Positions 9,782-20,186 of a DNA stretch of 64,000 nucleotides are shown piece after piece; the stretch's first letter is position 1, and every line of letters begins with the position of its first letter. The translations under genes and the position numbers were made by a program. This DNA comes from Emergomyces orientalis (lineage: Eukaryota > Ascomycota > Eurotiomycetes > Onygenales > Ajellomycetaceae). The notes below the pieces were generated by a model, which was not told the DNA's origin, made no database searches, and saw nothing but the letters and a program-made list of their open reading frames with translations. The stretch lies in NCBI GenBank assembly GCA_002110485.1, contig MOWL01000052.1, forward strand, positions 62,001 through 126,000, in the 5' to 3' direction.

Positions 9782-10702
9782 TTGAAAAAATCCTTTTTTG
9801 GAAACTCTTTAGTTCTGACTACAACATCAGAATACAATGCAAGCTTTTTACTGGAAAATTCTTCAATCTGGAAATCTATTCTAGAAAATCTTTTGAAAAC
9901 AGAGATTTATTTAGAAAAAGATGAAAGATGGGAAAAGTTTGTTCTTCATAATATTCCAGTTAGTATCTTTGATTTTGAAGAGGGAATGATGCTTCTTCAA
10001 AATGAACTGAAAGACTTTAATTCTCTCAAATTAAAAAAGCTTCCAATCTGGTTAAATAATGAGGAATACAGACAAAACAAAGAAAAAGCTTCAGTTTTAA
10101 TCATAACTGATAATTTGAAAGAATCAAATATCTCACATGTCACAATTGCAGGACAAAAAATGAAAGTGTTCAAATTCATAGATTCTAGACAGAAAATGAA
10201 AGAACAAACACAATGTTCAAACTGTCAGAAATATGGACATTTTGCTAACTACTGTATAAGAAAAACAAAATGCCAATTATGTGCTGAAAATCACAAAACA
10301 ATGGAGCATTCATGTGATATTTGTGGGAAAAAAGGAGTGAAATGTGCACACACTAAAATAAAATGTGCAAACTGTAGAGAAAAACATGTTTCTAGCTCAA
10401 TTGAAGGTGTCTTTGCTTCAAAAAAGAAGAATGAGAAAGAGTTTAATATTTTAAATTCTAGTATAAATTCTACTTTTAATTCTACAGAAAAAACTGAGTC
10501 AATTTCTATTAATAAAACTAAAAGAAAAAACTCTCAAGTTTCTAAAAGCTCTCAGTCAAATTCTCCTGTTAAAAACAGAGTGAATACTGATCCAAAAACA
10601 CCTACAAGAATTAGAGAGCAGAAAAACTCAGCAGAAAATTTAATTCAAATGAAAGCTGTTGAAATTGATAATAATCAATTCTCAATACTTACTAAGAATT
10701 AA
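9782..10702 (+). CDS. LINE ORF1, nucleic-acid-binding protein with zinc knuckles (copy A3)
   Basis: Open frame of about 306 codons ending in TAA. Near residue 140 it has CSNCQKYGHFANYC, a CCHC knuckle, followed by further Cys/His pairs (CQLC..H, CDICGKKGVKCAH, CANCREKH). The C-terminal third is basic and Ser/Thr/Asn-rich. Upstream coding sequence continues in another frame from 9742, so the true N-terminus is probably lost to a frameshift near 9780. Base composition is extreme: cytosine is almost always followed by A or T. By homology it would coat LINE RNA; whether this copy is expressed is unknown. Confidence 0.7.
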   Translation: MKKSFFGNSLVLTTTSEYNASFLLENSSIWKSILENLLKTEIYLEKDERWEKFVLHNIPVSIFDFEEGMMLLQNELKDFNSLKLKKLPIWLNNEEYRQNKEKASVLIITDNLKESNISHVTIAGQKMKVFKFIDSRQKMKEQTQCSNCQKYGHFANYCIRKTKCQLCAENHKTMEHSCDICGKKGVKCAHTKIKCANCREKHVSSSIEGVFASKKKNEKEFNILNSSINSTFNSTEKTESISINKTKRKNSQVSKSSQSNSPVKNRVNTDPKTPTRIREQKNSAENLIQMKAVEIDNNQFSILTKN

Positions 10703-10737
10703 ACTATTTTAAAAATAGCTCTAGCACATCTCTTTTA

Positions 10738-11593
10738 ATGAAGGGCACAAAAAATCACAAAAAAAACAAGAAAAATAAAAAAAAACAAAAAGAACAAAAT
10801 ATCAGCATTAAATTCATGCAAAATAATGTTGATAAAAATGAAAATTGTATGTATTCCTGTCTTCAAATTGCATTTGAACAGGAAATAGACTTTGTTCTAT
10901 TTCAAGAACCAAAAATTGATGCAGCACAGAAATATATAATTTCACATTCTAGCTATTACTGTCTTCTACCTGAAAACAAAAACATTAGAGTCAGAGTTGC
11001 AATTTATGCAAGAAAGAAATCAAGATTTCAAATTAATTTGAGAAATGATTTAATCTCTGACTCTGATATTTTAATAGGAGATATTATAGATACATATAAT
11101 GAATTTGAAACAATTCAAATTATAAATATATATAATGAAAAATCTCTTGAAGAAAACAACAATAACTGGACAATTAATAGAGGTTTTATGAATCAAACTC
11201 CTGCAAAAAACTCTATAATTGCAGGTGATTTCAATGCTCATCATATTTTATGGAATTCTGAATGCAGACAATCAATAAGAGCAGAGGAACTTGTTGAATA
11301 CTTTCTAGTTAATAAACTTCATATAATTAATGAAACTGATAGACAAACTTTCTTTAGAAATAATATACAGAATCATTCAATAATTGATTTAACATTAATA
11401 TCAAACAATTTAATGAAAAACAAACTATTTGAATGGTATATTAATGAAAAAGAAACATCAGGTTCATATCATGAGCTTATTCAATTTAATATTATATTAG
11501 ATAGAGAGAATATGATTGAAAATCCTCTACTATCTAATCAATATAACTTTGAAAAAGCAGATTGAAATGAAGTTGAGAAAAAAATTGAGATAT
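10738..11593 (+). pseudogene. LINE ORF2 fragment: APE-type endonuclease domain (copy A3)
   Basis: Starts with a Lys/Asn-rich leader, then IKFMQNNVDKNE, VLFQEPKID, IIAGDFNAHHILW, IIDLTLISN and SYHELIQFNI. These are the endonuclease motifs of non-LTR retrotransposons. An in-frame TGA at 11563 falls in KAD-stop-NEVEKK, where related ORF2 proteins typically have Trp (family recollection). The LTR at 11594 ends the frame, so RT is missing. Confidence 0.75.
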
Positions 11594-11941
11594 TGTGGTG
11601 GGGAATCTCAGCGTGGTATTACTTTTCGCCGAGACCGCCTCATATATTTGTTTGGCATGGCTGCCTCATATTCCCATTATCCTTTGACACACGTGTGGAT
11701 TCGGCGAAGATTGATTGTACGCAGAGCAGTGAGATTGCTCCTTTTTGATTGTGTGATTTGATATGTGATTGATTGCTTGTTCTTCTTCTATATTTGAATC
11801 TCCTACGTGTTCTTTTGTATTGCTATTTGGATAGCTCGTTGAATAGAATATTGTATACACGGCGAACTTACCAACCTCCTTACGATCCCGCTGCTCCTGC
11901 CCACGTGCCGCCAAAAGCGCACAACCCCTTATTCCACTTCA
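11594..11941 (+). repeat. 5' LTR of the gypsy element
   Basis: Begins TGTGGTGGGG and ends TTCCACTTCA. It differs from the 3' LTR only at GCGTGG versus GCATGG near its start, a CpG to CpA change. 4-bp flank on the left: ATAT. Confidence 0.95.
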
Positions 11942-11957
11942 TTGGCGTCCCTGGGAA
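11942..11957 (+). promoter_or_regulatory. Probable primer-binding site
   Basis: TTGGCGTCCCTGGGAA directly follows the 5' LTR. A site starting TGG one base after the LTR is as expected for pairing with the CCA 3' end of a tRNA. The tRNA was not identified. Confidence 0.65.
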
Positions 11958-11968
11958 GGCAATTCAAA

Positions 11969-12229
11969 ATGGATGGGCAGGCGGTAGCTACGACTGATAT
12001 GATTTCTCTCAACATTTTGTCTTTTCTGCTTTTGTTGAGCATTCTTTTCAATAGTGTTCATTTGTGGAAGCCTCTGATTGGCCGATATGGCCGATATCGA
12101 CAGTGGATAATGAAGGATGCGAGCGAACGCCCCACTGATAAGCTCAATTTGAATACCCATACCCCTATTCAACAAATGAAAGAAGAGAGAAATGTTGAGA
12201 AAAGTGATAAGAAAAAAGATCTTCAGTAA
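11969..12229 (+). CDS. Short leader ORF of the gypsy element with a membrane-like segment
   Basis: ATG at 11969 (MDGQAVATTD) to TAA at 12227. It has a strongly hydrophobic stretch (MISLNILSFLLLLSILF) and then a basic, charged tail. It is in the same frame as gag and separated from it by a single TAA and four codons. It may be the true gag N-terminus cut by one mutation, or an unrelated leader ORF. I know of no gag family with such a hydrophobic start and assign no function. Confidence 0.4.
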   Translation: MDGQAVATTDMISLNILSFLLLLSILFNSVHLWKPLIGRYGRYRQWIMKDASERPTDKLNLNTHTPIQQMKEERNVEKSDKKKDLQ

Positions 12230-12244
12230 AAAGATCTAAAGTGG

Positions 12245-14935
12245 ATGTTGAAATTCCTTCTCTTTCTTGAGGATTTGAGATTTGAATATAAAAAGAATAT
12301 TGATATTGATAGTATTGTTGAACTCTTTCTCTTATGTGAACAGAAGTCTTTTGTGCGTTCCTTTCTTTCTCAATATATGTCTTCCAAGCATTCTCGGTCG
12401 GATTCTATTGCCCATCGTCAAACTCAGTCAGGAAAGGTCTCTGCAGCGCCCCCGAAAATAGAAGTTAGCAAAGAGAAGACAGAAGCTAGCAAAGAAAAGA
12501 TGACTACACCCACTACTACCTCGTCCGGTCAGCCGACTCCCAATAGTGGACTGCCATATCAACGTCTTGTCATGCCGATGCCGATTCCTGGAGCACCTGG
12601 AGCCCCATTCTTTGATGGGAGAAACATTACTGCTTTTGTTGATCAATATGAGGCAATGTGCACCTTGCATTTCGTTGCAGGAATCGATGCTCTGGCGGTA
12701 TTACGGAACTATTGTACCATGGAACTGCAGGGCCATATCGATCAGCTTGTCTTGGATCATAAGACATGGGAAATGGTTAAAAAGCAGTTGCTTGCTGATT
12801 TCTGGCGCGAAGATGCTCACCAACAGATGTATAATCAATCTTACCTTCATGCATTGTGCAACAAAACTCATTCTACCAGCCAGGAGATCCTCGTCTACTG
12901 CCGTCAATTCCACACAGTTGCGATGCCTCTCATTTGCAAGAATGAATTGCAACAATCTCTTGCTTGTATCTGGTTTCTTCAAGGACTTTCAGAAGGTATT
13001 CGTGAAAAAGCTTTCCGCACTGCTGGATTTGATAAGATTAGTCAATCTGGATGAGAACTGCCGAAGATCTGCAATGCTGTGTCTCAAATGCAGAAGACAA
13101 AGGAAGAGATTGCACGAGTTCTGGCACCTGATGTTTTCCCCAACTCTATTCCATCGATGCAGCCGTCTGCTCAGCCCGTGTTTAATCCGCCCACATTGAA
13201 TGTGCCTGTGCCGACCGCTTCGGCGATGCCTGCTCCGGATGCGAAAACACAGAATCCGAGTGATAACATTCTTGAGAACCTTGTCAACTGAATGGACGCG
13301 TTATCTCTGGCGATCGCTGGCATTCAAAACCAGGGAAACATGCAGCAAAATGTGACTGCTCCAAAGGTTCTTCTTACTTGAGGACGTGATCCTGCATTGA
13401 ATTTGCCAAATGTGTCTTACTATGAAACTCAATGTGGACCTGGAGGCCCGTCTCGATCTCGATCCGGAAGCTTTGTTCAATACGATCGACCGCCGATGTC
13501 ATGCTGGGGTTGCGGAGATTCAAACCATATGCTTCCAAATTGCTTAGCAATCGGCCGGCTCATCGATCAGGGCAAGATTCATCGGAATATGATTGGAGAA
13601 TACTATGAGGGTAATGTGATGAGAAAAGGCCCGAAGATTGCTGTCAACTGACTTGAGCCCCATATTGTTACAATTGAATGACTTTTGAAGCAAATGGCTG
13701 CACCGCCGACTGTCCCAACCGCGGATAAACTTCGGAATGATGGTAGTATCCGGGTATTTCCTGACGGATCCCCGATGCCATCGGTGAATGCCGTAAGCAT
13801 ATGTGATATTGGATTTGATAGTGGCCCTGAGGAAGGTGATATGACCAATAGTGAGATGAAGAAGATTGTTAGTGTAATGACTGCTTTCACTTCTACTGAG
13901 AAGGATAAGGCCTCTTCTATGAATAAAAATCAAGCAACACTTTCCGAATGAATTGAGAAGGAGAAGAGACTGCCAACAACACATTCTCAGTGCAATGGCA
14001 GATATTCAGATGAGAAATCAGTTTCTTTTGCTCAAGATGTGATCTCTGCTTCACAGGAAGATGATGAGGATGATAATTCTCAACCTCTCCATGATGAACA
14101 GCTTCAGGGCAGAAGTCCAAAGCTTGAAGACAGTGGAATTGTCCCAGATTCAGAAATGGCAGATGCTCTGCAGATTCAGAAGAAAACTGTTCTCTGCAGG
14201 CCTCAGAAACTCAAAGGGCCAAAGCTTTCTGCAGAAATGAAGAATAAAGACAATATGGCAATCATGACACAGTGAATATTCAAGAAGATCATGCACCAAG
14301 AAATCGGCGGAATTCAGATTAAAGATCTCATGGCATGCTCCACCCAACTCCAGCACATGTTCTTTCAAAATCTTCCCATTGAAGTTCAACAGCATATGAT
14401 TCGGGATGATGCAGCCACCGTTGCCCTGGTTCAATCTGGCACTTCTGTTGCTGAGTATAATCCTCGTTGGAATCTCATTTCGGTTGGACACATCAAGTTC
14501 ACTGTCGGAATTGGAAAGGGGGAAACTGAGGCAATATTTGATGGAGATGCGGAAATTAACTGTCTTGTTGAAAGAACTGCATTAGATCTTGGTCTCATCA
14601 TTCAAAGGGATGCTGTCAAACCTATTCTTGGAGCTGGGGGTCAGCAGAGTGGTGTCATTGGAATCTGCAAGGATGTTCCTGTTCGCCTTGAATCTGTTAT
14701 GGTGCCTCAGACATTCTTCATCATGGAACGCGGTTCTCATGATTGCATTCTCGGCCGACCATATGAAAACGCGACGTGTTTGGCAAGAACTACAGATAAC
14801 AAAGACAGCATTCTTGTTCACGTTTTTGATCCGAAGGATGAGAAGAATCAGGTGTCTTTTCTTGATTATTCTTCCAGTGACCATGGAGATTGAAAGTTAG
14901 ATGATCTTCATGACAAAGTGCAGACTTTAAACTAG
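12245..14935 (+). CDS. gag-protease of the gypsy element, frame open except for TGA codons
   Basis: One frame from ATG 12245 to TAG 14933. Gag capsid part around FFDGRNITAFVDQYEAMC, a CCHC knuckle CWGCGDSNHMLPNC near 13502, and an aspartic-protease-like region with IFDGDAEINCLV (DGD where DSG or DGG would be usual) and CILGRPYENA. In-frame TGAs at 13052, 13289, 13379, 13649, 13679, 13949, 14273 and 14891; no TAA, TAG or frameshift before 14933. TGG codons are also used (12748, 12802, 12970). The protein is therefore complete only if UGA is read through. Otherwise it is eight point lesions from open. Confidence 0.75.
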
Positions 14936-15189
14936 ATATGCTGAGTCCAATTGATCTTTGCGATGTTGAATGTGGTGGGCAAAGAAATGATACCAGATTC
15001 AGCGATCGCGATGTGGATAGCGGGGCAAATATTCTGCCGTGTTTTGAAAGCGGTGTGGGTGTGTCAGCCAATCAGACTTTTGGCGGCCCCGGGCTGCCAA
15101 AAGATTCAGTCAATCAGAGAACATCACCTCAAATCACCTGAGAATCTCACAGGTTTTTTCTCATCATTCTATGTCAACAGTTTTACCTG

Positions 15190-16464
15190 TCTGCACATTC
15201 ATCTTTTCCTTTTCTTAATTATTCAATATCCGAATCATGCCATGTTCATGGTGTGCAGCTTCATGATTTGTCTTTATATGCTTCTTCACGATCTTCTCCT
15301 CGATCGCGCGGTCCAGTCGTTGCGACATTATACAAGTGAAAAGCCGATAAGATTCAACCTCTCAATGTGCCAACTACAGGTGGCGGGATTCCCGGCGGAA
15401 CAGATAAGTGGAGAGAAATTCGCCAACAATGGTTCAAAGACAATGTGATTCTGGAGCAGGATCCGCCTTCGCTCTATGATCATTTCATTACACCCCATTT
15501 CTCTGATTGCCCGCGAGGTTCGCGACTCACAGAGGAAAGGATCAAGAATCTGCGGATCAGATCAATGCTCACCCCACAGGAACGCGAACTTTTGATTGAG
15601 ATTCTGCTTAGAAGAGAAAAAGCCCTTGCATGGAGTTTTAAGAATTGTGAAACACTTGCAAAAGAAGTCTCTTCATCTGTCAAGATTCGCGTTGCTCTGC
15701 ATAAAGCATGGCAAGCGGCAGGATTTCCTATTCCTCGAAAGCTTGTCTCTACAATCATCAATATGCTTCGCGAACACATTGATTCTGGAGTTTATGAACA
15801 TTGTCATGGTCTGTATTGAAATAAGTGGTTCCTCGTCAAGAAGAAAGAAGCTGGGAAATATCGCATTGTCAACGCGTGCATGGACATGAACGCTGACACA
15901 CGTGTGGATTCAGCGAAGATTGATTGTACGCAGAGCAGTGAGATTGCTCCTTTTTGATTGTGTGATTTGATATATATGTGTATTCGACAATTGGAAAAGA
16001 GAGATGAAGATCTGGAGGAGGCCGCTCATCACCTGCGCCGTGCGAGAGAGAAGAACCGAGATCTATTTGATGAAACTAAGCAATTAGTCTGAGAATCATT
16101 GCAGATAAGTGATTTAGTGCTTTTGCATGATACCAAGCTAGAAACGTCCTATTCTGCCAAGCTCAACTTCCGATGGCTGGGCCCGTATCGAATCCGAGAA
16201 GCAAACCATGAGAAAGAGACCTATCATCTGAAAGAGCTGGATGGTTCGCCGTTTCGAAATACTACTGCAGGTAATAGGTTAAAAAGGTTCTATCTCCGAG
16301 ACAATCAAATGCCGGTTGCAGAGGATAATATCAATGAAGCAAATGATATTGAAGAGGAAGAGGTGGATATGCAAGATACTGATAAGAAGAATTCTTTGAG
16401 AGAGGGTCAGGATGACTTGCAGTCATGGATCCCTCATGGTAAGGAGTTTGCAGTCATTATCTGA
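15190..16464 (+). pseudogene. pol remnant: RT entry and integrase C-terminus with the middle deleted
   Basis: Frame 1. The part before RT reads PVVATLYK-stop-KADKIQ, then LTEERIKNLRIRSMLTP and the RT entry NKWFLVKKKEAGKYRIVNACMDMNA. After 15892 a piece of LTR replaces RT, RNase H and the integrase core. From 15976 the integrase C-terminus follows: ISDLVLLHDTKLE, FRWLGPYRIREANHE and RLKRFYLR. In-frame TGAs at 15337, 15817, 15955 (within the LTR piece), 16090 and 16462. The reading frame is kept through the LTR patch. RT YxDD and integrase DDE residues are absent. Confidence 0.8.
15893..15975 (+). repeat. Internal LTR fragment patched into pol
   Basis: About 80 bp nearly identical to bases 11688-11768 of the LTR (GACACACGTGTGGATTC to TTTGATAT), lying where most of pol should be. 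Short stretches at both junctions (GACACACG, GATAT) could be microhomology. Confidence 0.85.
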
Positions 16465-16883
16465 CTGCTGTTTTTCTTTGTATAATGATTTCCTTGTTGT
16501 TGTTTTCTTCATTCAAGTTGCTGTTTTCTTAGTCTCTATTTTCATGATTCTGCTTCTTTCTTGCATGTTTTTCATGCATCATATCAGTTCCTTCTAATTT
16601 TAATCTCTTGATATTGTCTTTTCTTTGTTTTGTTTACTTTCTCTTTGATATTCAATTCTCTGGGTCAGATTGAAGCTGGCAGTGAATTTTATGAACCACT
16701 GTCACCCTTGCTGCATGTTGACTGCTTTTCACATTATCTTCCAAAATTCACCTTGAGGAAGTATTATATTATTGACCTGCTCTGCCCAGATAACCATTTT
16801 TCTTTTTCAAATTGGCATTCAAGTTTCTTTTTCTATTTTTAATTCATTGATTTTTCTCTATATTTCCTTATTTCATTACAAAG
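16465..16883 (+). other. T-rich spacer between pol and the third ORF
   Basis: Runs of TTTCTT and CTTTTCTT type, no conserved frame. Such pyrimidine-rich DNA resembles fungal promoter sequence, so it could drive the third ORF separately, but no TATA box is clear. Confidence 0.35.
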
Positions 16884-19514
16884 ATGTCGAACCCCTCTAG
16901 CCAACACACTCTGGTACCGAGACCAGCGAGCCAGCTTGCTCTTGTGACATATGATAACCATGTTTTTCATACAGCGATGGAGCTGCAAGCTTATGTCAAT
17001 TCTCTGGGTCAGAATCCGCAGGTTCGCTACCAAGCACAATGTGAGATCGGTAATCTACTCATGAAGTGTCATGAGGCAGCTCAAGATGAGGTTGCCGCAT
17101 TCTATGAGTGGATGAGAAATGATGGATCCTGGCGCCAGATGATGGCCCAGCAAGCATTTGATAACCAGACAGCGGAGCTTCAACGAGTTGCTGCTCAGGT
17201 AGCTGAACGGCGCGATCGCTGCGCCATAGCATATACTACATGCACCAGGATGTGGGGAAAAGTTCGCGTGGATTCGTTCTGGCATATCATGACTTCAGAG
17301 CGGATGCAACGCGCCTGTCAAACCCTGGCCCTACATCACGAATATGCTTCTGCAATCGGCCGGATCAATCAAGCAATGTGGGCTCGCATCACTCAGCCAC
17401 CTCGACAAGGAGTTAAGTGATATAAGACAATCATGTTGGCAGATATTGAAGCAGCGGCTGATTTCAATTTTATTGGTCAAGAGATCACACAAGGAAATCT
17501 TCAAGCTGCAGATTTTATCTTTGGTCCTGGCGGAATTCTCACTGATGATTCTATGACAGTTGCTTCACCCCAGCCTCAAGAACATGTCCTATCCCCTCCT
17601 GATCAACATATGACTGGTCAGTCTCCTCTACCTTCTCCCTGTGTGTTGAACATGATACACTTCAGTGCACCCTCACTTGAATCTTCTCAAGGTTCTATAC
17701 ATAGTCCTCCTGTGCGTACTTCTCGCCGCGTCTCCAGCCAATCCTTGCTTTCGGACGTCAGCAGCCTGTCTGCAGCCTTGTCAGACATCCATCTTGCTGA
17801 ACTTCTCAGCCCTGACCAAGTTGCGGAATTTGAGAATATGGGGGTTGATCAAGATAGCTCTGCTTTGGTAGAGGCAACTGACAACCAGCATACAACAGTG
17901 AACAGAGGATGCCGGTGTTCTCTCTATGTCTCTGTGGATGTGAAAGCGCAGCTTAGAGATGCAAAGAAGATAGAAGAATGTCAGCTGATACATTTTCTGA
18001 ACAAGATAGCCAGGCTTTTGTGACAAGGCTTGACTATATACTATCTGCATTCAGTAAATCTCAGCAGCAAGATTGGACTCCTTACACGCGATCTTGACCA
18101 TGCGGGACTGATAAAGAGAATCAGGCTTGTGGTGAATAATCACCAGAATCTTGGGCAGATGCAAGCTGCTGATGACACATATCATTTCTTTCATCTTGAT
18201 CGCTGACCTCCTCGCCCCGAAGATATGCTACAGGTATATCAAATGCGCCATAATCACCTACCGCCGGTTACATCATCAAATTGGGAACAAACACTGGCCT
18301 GACTTGCTTTTCTTGATTTCAATTCCAGTGCAGCTTTTCAGCAATGGAAGAAGGATGGTTCCGTCATCCTGCCAATATTTAGATGGATGAACACGATGAA
18401 GGCGGCAGGGGTCAACAATAATTACAACACCCTGGTGAAGGTTGCCACAGTCGAATGGAGCATGTACAGGTTCCATCAGCGAAAAGATAAGAAGACCTGG
18501 GGGTGACTCTGAACAATGTTGCATGGGATTGTTCAACAGATCGTCCGTCAAGATTCACTGTATTATGTGTGGTATGTTGCTCTCCGCCCCGATCATCGCA
18601 CGCACCTGATTTCCTATCCCTATTATGCAAAATACGCCTTGTCTGGGGATAGCACTTACTTCCGCCATATTGATGTCAATATTAAACGCCTGGCGGAGGA
18701 AAATCATGGAGCGAATATGATTCAGGGATCAGTCTCTTTCAGCGACGAAGATGGGAGGAATTGCACCACCATAGTCCCGGGAATGCATCAAAATATTCAA
18801 GAATGGAACAGACGCCTGCGTGCTCGCAATCTCCCAAATGGTGGAATTGTTCAAGAGGTGACATCTGAGATGCTCACCAACAAGGATCTCAACGACTTCA
18901 GAACGCAGTGGACGACTGTCCCATGCAAGCAAGGCGATGCTCGAATAACCATGCCGCATCTTCCTCATGGAAGCACCGGGCCTGCTACTAAGGAACGCAA
19001 GACAATGCTGCCGTGGTATGTTGGAATTCAGGATGACAGGCACTCTCTTGAAGTCCCTGAAAGCGGATTGTGGGAGCAGCTCTCCCGAGCACATCGCGAT
19101 TTGGTTGCCGGGCCGTCAACACCCTCTGGCCTTTCAGTATTATATGGAAGTATTCCATATCGGTACCCTGCTGCTGTTCCAGTCACGGGTCTTGGAGCGA
19201 TTTCGGATGCTCTGGTGGGTCGACGGAAGTGGGATGACTCTATGGTCAGGCACGAGCAAGATATTCTCTTCAACGGCAAGGGCAGTTCGCCGCAAGAATA
19301 CATTGAGGAGTGGCGCAAGAGAGCGGTCACCGAAGGGATCCGGTGTTTCGAGATCATGATAGCTACAGAGAAGGAATTATTTGGAGAACATAGCTGTTTC
19401 TATTGTCTGAAGAGAAACATCCCCCTCGCCTCAATTGAGGGAGATCGCGCTGTCGCCGAGGGCGAGGCTATGCAGATTCCGGTGCATGGCCGCGAGAATG
19501 CGCCCGCCGAATAG
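16884..19514 (+). CDS. Extra ORF of the gypsy element; candidate 2-oxoglutarate/Fe(II) oxygenase-like C-terminal half
   Basis: ATG 16884 to TAG 19512 is one frame of 876 sense codons, broken only by TGAs at 17418, 18021, 18204, 18300, 18504 and 18510. The N-terminal third is helical and Gln/Ala-rich (MSNPSSQHTLVP, WRQMMAQQAFDNQ). The middle is Ser/Pro-rich with LLSPDQVAEFENMG. The C-terminal half (from about 18400) is compact and folded-looking. TYFRHIDVN (His at residue 595), GSVSFSDEDG, then IVPGMHQNIQEWNRRL (His at residue 635) could be the HxD...H metal triad with a downstream Arg for 2-oxoglutarate. LPWYVGIQDDRHSLEVPES and YRYPAAVPVTGLGAISDAL follow. The position after pol is where env-like or captured genes sit. 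The oxygenase call rests on motif reading only. Confidence 0.55.
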
Positions 19515-19838
19515 CCGCAGCCATCAGCCAATCATGTTTTCCCGGCCCCGGGCCGTCAAAAGATTGACCAATCACGATCGCGCTGTTGCCAATTTGCCGC
19601 ATCTTGCCACTGTCGCCATGTTGATCACATTCTGCTTACTTGTTTCCCTGTTTTCTCTTGTTCTTGCTTGTCTTTCTTTTCTCTGCTGTTCACTTTTTCT
19701 TTCTCTTTTCTATATTCTTTTATTGATTGTCTTTCATTTTCTTGATTCTTGATTGATTCTTTCCTGCAATTCCTTGTTTTCATTCATTCGGATCGCATTC
19801 TTACTTGCCGGGTCAGCAAGCTATAGAGGGGGGAGATG
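19515..19838 (+). other. 3' untranslated region and polypurine tract of the gypsy element
   Basis: A GC-rich start, then a long C/T-rich run (19640-19790). It ends in AGAGGGGGGAGATG at 19825-19838, the polypurine tract directly before the 3' LTR. Confidence 0.7.
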
Positions 19839-20186
19839 TGTGGTGGGGAATCTCAGCATGGTATTACTTTTCGCCGAGACCGCCTCATATATTTGTTTGG
19901 CATGGCTGCCTCATATTCCCATTATCCTTTGACACACGTGTGGATTCGGCGAAGATTGATTGTACGCAGAGCAGTGAGATTGCTCCTTTTTGATTGTGTG
20001 ATTTGATATGTGATTGATTGCTTGTTCTTCTTCTATATTTGAATCTCCTACGTGTTCTTTTGTATTGCTATTTGGATAGCTCGTTGAATAGAATATTGTA
20101 TACACGGCGAACTTACCAACCTCCTTACGATCCCGCTGCTCCTGCCCACGTGCCGCCAAAAGCGCACAACCCCTTATTCCACTTCA
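19839..20186 (+). repeat. 3' LTR of the gypsy element
   Basis: 348 bp, one mismatch to the 5' LTR. The right flank is CTAC, which does not match the left flank ATAT. Confidence 0.95.

Larger units (their letters stand above)
9641..11593 (+). mobile_element. AT-rich Tad-type LINE copy A3 (ORF1 and endonuclease), cut off by the gypsy element
   Basis: Contains ORF1 (9782-10702) and the beginning of ORF2 (10738 onward). ORF2 is cut by the gypsy LTR starting at 11594 after ...NEVEKKIEI. The RT, RNase H and 3' end that should follow are absent. The order ORF1 with CCHC knuckles, then APE endonuclease, is typical of the Tad/I group. Confidence 0.8.
11594..20186 (+). mobile_element. Ty3/gypsy LTR retrotransposon with deleted pol and an extra ORF after pol
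   Basis: 8593 bp between 348-bp LTRs that differ at one site. Order: LTR, PBS, short leader ORF, gag-protease (frame 2), pol remnants (frame 1: RT entry and integrase C-terminus), a 2.6-kb third ORF, polypurine tract, LTR. RT core, RNase H and the integrase core are missing, so it cannot move on its own. Every internal stop in gag-protease, pol and the third ORF is TGA, until TAG ends gag-protease at 14933 and the third ORF at 19512. The flanking sequences come from two different LINEs and there is no target duplication. Confidence 0.9.

Noticed and set aside
11666..11914. 82-codon minus-strand ORF, repeated at 19911 and 3494
   Set aside because: It is inside the gypsy LTR; its repetition reflects the LTR copies, with no protein evidence.
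14951..15448. Open frame of 165 codons between protease and pol
   Set aside because: Out of frame with pol, which uses frame 1 here; composition (hydrophobic, Cys/Phe-rich) fits a shadow frame.
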